A DNA stretch of 17,202 nucleotides from Deltaproteobacteria bacterium (GTDB taxonomy: Bacteria > Desulfobacterota > Desulfobaccia > Desulfobaccales > 0-14-0-80-60-11). A program made the position numbers and the translations under genes. The stretch lies in NCBI GenBank assembly GCA_023381945.1, contig JAMCQY010000336.1:1-17202 (forward strand), written 5' to 3'. The number at the start of each line of letters is the position of its first letter. The first letter of the stretch is position 1. This document shows, in pieces, positions 15,125-17,202 of this stretch. Below the pieces are notes generated by a model. The model saw nothing but the letters and a program-made list of their open reading frames with translations, was not told the DNA's origin and ran no database searches.

Positions 15125-15251
15125 CTGTCTACCTGGACATCTCATCTAAAAATACAGTCTAACCAGTTATTTTGAAAGATTTTTGTTCAAGTCGGTCCCA
15201 AGATGCACTTAAGAATGGGGAAGGCGCGTTGCTGGTGGGCCGCCGGGGTTA

Positions 15252-15281
15252 CCGGCTTCGAGGCATGGCGGCCGAAGCCGG
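15252..15281. repeat. Hairpin upstream of the ThiF-like gene
   Basis: CCGGCTTCG (15252-15260) and CGAAGCCGG (15273-15281) form a 9-bp stem around a 12-base loop, just past the terminator of the small-protein gene. No U-tract follows. Confidence 0.5.
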
Positions 15282-15290
15282 GCTCGGAAC

Positions 15291-15326
15291 AAAAAGGGCG
15301 TTCCCGAGCGGGAGCCCGGGAACGCC
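15291..15326 (-). terminator. Intrinsic terminator after the small helical protein gene
   Basis: On the minus strand a 10-bp stem (GGCGTTCCCG / CGGGAACGCC, at 15317-15326 and 15297-15306) with a 10-base loop is followed by CTTTTTGTT (15298-15290). It lies 16 bp past the stop codon of the 55-residue gene, and would separate it from the ThiF-like gene about 200 bp further on. Confidence 0.75.
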
Positions 15327-15341
15327 GGCGAGGTTATTATT

Positions 15342-15509
15342 TCAGGATAATTGAGCGATAAACTTCTTTAAGATGTCCTCTTCCTCATGCAGAGGAACTT
15401 TCCATCTATGGGTTTCAGTTTTTACTATCTCCTCCCTGAGTTCCGAGAGGTAAACTTCGAGGGCATGTTTCAAGACTTCCTTTTCCTTGTCATTCGGTTC
15501 CAAGGCCAT
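15342..15509 (-). CDS. Small charged helical protein of 55 residues
   Basis: The ATG at 15509 is preceded by AAAGGAGG with seven-base spacing, the best ribosome binding site in the window, and the stop is TGA 15342-15344. An intrinsic terminator follows, so the gene is almost certainly real despite its size. The protein is predicted to form two helices: residues 7-31 (KEKEVLKHALEVYLSELREE and on) and 40-54 (HEEEDILKKFIAQL), joined by HRWKVP. It has 13 acidic and 9 basic residues and no Cys. It is not a ubiquitin-like fold and has no C-terminal Gly-Gly. Similar short proteins with an SELREEIVKT-like helix seem familiar from other proteobacteria, but I know no function. It sits between the JAMM and ThiF-like genes; a two-helix adaptor or antitoxin-like part are guesses. 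Confidence 0.8.
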   Translation of the reverse strand: MALEPNDKEKEVLKHALEVYLSELREEIVKTETHRWKVPLHEEEDILKKFIAQLS

Positions 15510-15652
15510 GTGTTTGCCTCCTTTTCAGGTTATCTTCCGCAAGATTTTGAGCGAGGTTTAATTATAAAATTAAGGTTTTAATTGGCGAAGTCAATCTACC
15601 CGGGTTGGATTTTTCGCCGAAAGCTTCAGAGCAAAAATTAAGCCAGGAAAAT

Positions 15653-16315
15653 CTAGGCGCCGAATTCGATGGGGCGGGGGAGGGGGGTGACCAGGCGGTC
15701 GACTGCCGCGTCATAGTCGGCGGTCGGCGGAGCGGCGTTCCAGGGGATGGGATAGGGCGTAAAGAGGCGCTCCGGCGGGAGATGGCCGCGATAACCCTGG
15801 ACCACGACAGAAGAGGCGAGGGTCAAGTCGCCGTCGAGGTTGCCTATGGTGAGATGGAAGCCGTCCTCGAAGCGTTCGTCGGCCTCATCCCGCTCGGAGT
15901 GGAAGGCCTCGAACCCGGCGTGACTGTGGATGGTGCCGAGGCGGATGAGGCCGGGCGGGAATTCCCTAACTTCATAGTCGCAATGGCCGCCGCCCACGGT
16001 CTGGTGCGGGATGACCAGCTCATAGGTTTGGTTCGCCTCCCGCCAGGCCAGCAGGGCCACGGCCTCGCTCTGGTAGCGCTGGTAAACCGCCCGAAAGAAG
16101 GCCACGGCCTGGAGCAGCAGATCGGCGGGCAGCGGCGGGGCAAGAAGCTTAATGCCCGGCTCCTGGGATTCCAGCCAGGGGATGCCGGACGCCGGCAGAA
16201 CGGCCTCGAAGAAAGGGGTGCGCTTCACCAAAAAGAGCCCATCACGGGTGAGGAGATAATAAATGGGGTCGTCCGGGGGAGTAAAGTCTTGGTCTTTCAA
16301 ATAAATAGGAAGCAT
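15653..16315 (-). CDS. JAMM/JAB-domain metalloprotease-like protein
   Basis: The 220-residue protein carries a complete JAMM zinc motif: E84 (YQSEAVALL), H130-S-H132 (GTIHSHAGFEAFHSERD), S140 and D143, matching E...HxHx7Sx2D. JAMM proteases remove ubiquitin-like proteins or trim their tails. Residues 1-60 form an extra N-terminal beta region (YYLLTRDGLFLVKRTPFFEAVLP) like that of PRTRC system protein A. The tail after 176 is Pro-rich. I prefer the ATG at 16315. An in-frame ATG at 16384 would add 23 residues encoded by the octamer array and overlap the dtd stop region, so those residues are probably not native. There is no good Shine-Dalgarno sequence. dtd ends 65 bp upstream on the same strand; the small helical protein and ThiF-like genes follow downstream. 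Confidence 0.85.
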   Translation of the reverse strand: MLPIYLKDQDFTPPDDPIYYLLTRDGLFLVKRTPFFEAVLPASGIPWLESQEPGIKLLAPPLPADLLLQAVAFFRAVYQRYQSEAVALLAWREANQTYELVIPHQTVGGGHCDYEVREFPPGLIRLGTIHSHAGFEAFHSERDEADERFEDGFHLTIGNLDGDLTLASSVVVQGYRGHLPPERLFTPYPIPWNAAPPTADYDAAVDRLVTPLPRPIEFGA

Positions 16316-16325
16316 ATAAACAATT

Positions 16326-16370
16326 ATCTCACGCAAAGGCGCTAAGGCGCAAAGATAAAGACCCAAAGAT
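16326..16370. repeat. Octamer array C, copy 3
   Basis: ATCTCACGCAAAG followed by GCGCTAAG, GCGCAAAG and AAAGACCC words, in the 65-bp gap between dtd and the JAMM gene. Its outer edge is the same ATCTCACGCAAAG as at 9347-9389. It ends about 10 bp before the JAMM start codon, and no inverted partner was found close by. Confidence 0.75.
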
Positions 16371-16380
16371 AAAGAATGGC

Positions 16381-16833
16381 TCAAAAGACCTTTTTAGTGT
16401 CCAGCAGCAGGGTGACAGGGCCGTCGTTGATCAGTCCCACCTCCATCATTTGGCGGAAACGGCCGGTGGCCACCTTGAGGCCGTGGCCGGTAAGGGCGGC
16501 GGCCAGGTCTTCGTAAAGCTTTTCCGCCAACTCCGGAGGCGCGGCGTGGTCGAAAGAGGGGCGGCGGCCTTTGCGGCAATCGCCCAGGATGGTGAATTGG
16601 GAAACCAGCAGAACTTCGAAGCCGGTATCCAGGAGGGAAAGGTGCAGGAGGCGGCCGTCCTCACCGGCAAAGACGCGGAGGTGGGCCAGTTTTTGGGCCA
16701 TAAAGGCCACATCCGCAGGGCCGTCGTCAGCCGCCACTCCGGCCAGAACGAGGAGCCCCGGCCCGATCCTGGAGACTTCCTCTGTCCCGATCCGCACCCA
16801 GGCTTCTTTGACTCTTTGCACCATTGCCCGCAT
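16381..16833 (-). CDS. dtd: D-aminoacyl-tRNA deacylase
   Basis: Dtd hydrolyses D-amino acids (and glycine from mischarged tRNA-Ala) off tRNAs, a proofreading step in the cytoplasm. I place the start at ATG 16833, giving 150 residues beginning MRAMVQRVKEAWVRIG as in the family; an upstream ATG at 16983 would add 50 residues with no family counterpart. The two active-site motifs are intact: SQFT at 78-81 (followed by the usual GDCRKGRRPSF) and NDGPVT at 136-141, containing the Gly-cisPro pair 138-139. Length is normal. A heptamer array begins two bases upstream of the start and no Shine-Dalgarno sequence is visible. The JAMM gene follows 65 bp downstream on the same strand; that link is probably incidental. 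Confidence 0.95.
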   Translation of the reverse strand: MRAMVQRVKEAWVRIGTEEVSRIGPGLLVLAGVAADDGPADVAFMAQKLAHLRVFAGEDGRLLHLSLLDTGFEVLLVSQFTILGDCRKGRRPSFDHAAPPELAEKLYEDLAAALTGHGLKVATGRFRQMMEVGLINDGPVTLLLDTKKVF

Positions 16834-16834
16834 A

Positions 16835-16855
16835 TTGAGTTCCGAGTTTCGAGTT
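16835..16855. repeat. Heptamer array A, copy 3
   Basis: TTGAGTT, CCGAGTT and TCGAGTT in tandem, directly upstream of the dtd start codon. Its inverted partner is at 17017-17063, leaving about 160 bp of AT-rich divergent promoter region between. Confidence 0.7.
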
Positions 16856-17016
16856 AGGACCTTTTGCCCTAGGGAAATAATGTACAACATTTTTCTATCT
16901 AGGCCGTAAGAAAAGTTCCTAAAGGCGCTAAAAATTATTTCGAGAATTATTTTGGGGGCTTTGAAATCTCCCTCGGACGTCAATCTGTTGGTTTTCTAGT
17001 ATTTTTATGGTAGGTT

Positions 17017-17063
17017 AACTCAAAACTCAAAACTCAAAACTCGAAACTCGAAACTCGAAACCC
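17017..17063. repeat. Heptamer array A, copy 4 (six perfect units)
   Basis: Three AACTCAA units, three AACTCGA units and the end word AACCC run without interruption to the base before the ATG at 17064. The same end word closes copy 2 at 7269-7294. Confidence 0.9.
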
Positions 17064-17202
17064 ATGACGGCGTCGCGGCCCCTTTCCAAAGCCAGTCTGA
17101 CTATTCCCAACCTTATCACTCTCACTCGTATTCTCCTGACGCCGCTGTTCATCATCTTCTTGATCCAGGGGCGGCACCGACAGGCGCTAATCATCTTCAT
17201 TG
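17064..17202 (+). CDS. CDP-alcohol phosphatidyltransferase, N-terminal part (3' end outside window)
   Basis: The 46 visible codons start at ATG 17064 and run off the window. The sequence TIPNLITLTRILLTPLFIIF (13-32) is the standard first part of membrane CDP-alcohol phosphatidyltransferases such as PgsA, with the cytoplasmic amphipathic helix leading into transmembrane segment 1. The catalytic DG..DG..AR..G...D motif lies outside the window, so a phosphatidylglycerophosphate synthase cannot be separated from a phosphatidylserine or cardiolipin synthase. Translation signals are odd: the heptamer array touches the ATG and there is no Shine-Dalgarno sequence. Confidence 0.8.
   Translation, partial: MTASRPLSKASLTIPNLITLTRILLTPLFIIFLIQGRHRQALIIFI

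Noticed and set aside
15342..15509. Small protein as the missing ubiquitin-like substrate of the E1-like protein
   Set aside because: It is only 55 residues, predicted all-helical, and ends in AQLS without a terminal Gly, so it does not fit a beta-grasp carrier.
15605..16345. 246-codon plus-strand frame
   Set aside because: It is antisense to the JAMM-domain gene, whose zinc-binding motif is complete.

Overview
The window looks like a chromosomal segment of a GC-rich, probably anaerobic member of the Desulfobacterota (former Deltaproteobacteria), perhaps related to the Desulfobacca/Syntrophobacter lineages. That assignment is an inference from gene content, intergenic repeat style and protein flavour; there is no rRNA here to test it. 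Most of the window is housekeeping genes separated by AT-richer, repeat-filled spacers.

Layout. 1-173: the 3' end of an ISAs1-type insertion sequence. 174-540: a spacer with REP-like palindromes and a 14-bp hairpin. 541-1650 (+): M24B Xaa-Pro-type aminopeptidase. 1651-2069: a spacer with a C-tract/G-tract inverted repeat. 2070-3788 (-): exported Cys-type sulfatase. 4345-5265 (-): lipoprotein with eleven 13-residue Pro/Gln/Arg repeats. 5634-6176 (-): GNAT acetyltransferase. 6352-7092 (-): metallophosphoesterase with a TTG start. 7338-9326 (+): RNB-domain exoribonuclease. 9347-9828: a cassette-like unit in which a C-terminally frameshifted GxxExxY gene is bracketed by inverted octamer arrays. 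9836-11131 (-): purB. 11514-12623 (+): ispG. 12624-13316: a long repeat-bearing spacer. 13317-14323 (+): two small lipoproteins, probably one operon. 14423-15094 (-): E1/ThiF-like protein. 15342-15509 (-): an unrecognised 55-residue helical protein. 15653-16315 (-): JAMM/JAB-domain protein. 16381-16833 (-): dtd. 17064-end (+): N-terminus of a CDP-alcohol phosphatidyltransferase.

The most unusual gene neighbourhood is 14423-16315: a JAMM-motif protease-like protein and an E1-like adenylating protein on the same strand, separated by a small highly charged protein with its own strong ribosome binding site and an intrinsic terminator. JAB and E1-like partners are the hallmark of bacterial ubiquitin-like or thiocarboxylate-handling systems and of the PRTRC cassette. 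No E2, ubiquitin-like protein, ParB or cyclase gene is visible here, so this may be a reduced or split version.

The second notable theme is intergenic. Short-word tandem arrays (two heptamer families and one octamer family) sit at gene boundaries. They occur several times as inverted pairs, and often directly against a start codon where a Shine-Dalgarno sequence would be expected (metallophosphoesterase, ThiF-like gene, dtd and the phosphatidyltransferase).
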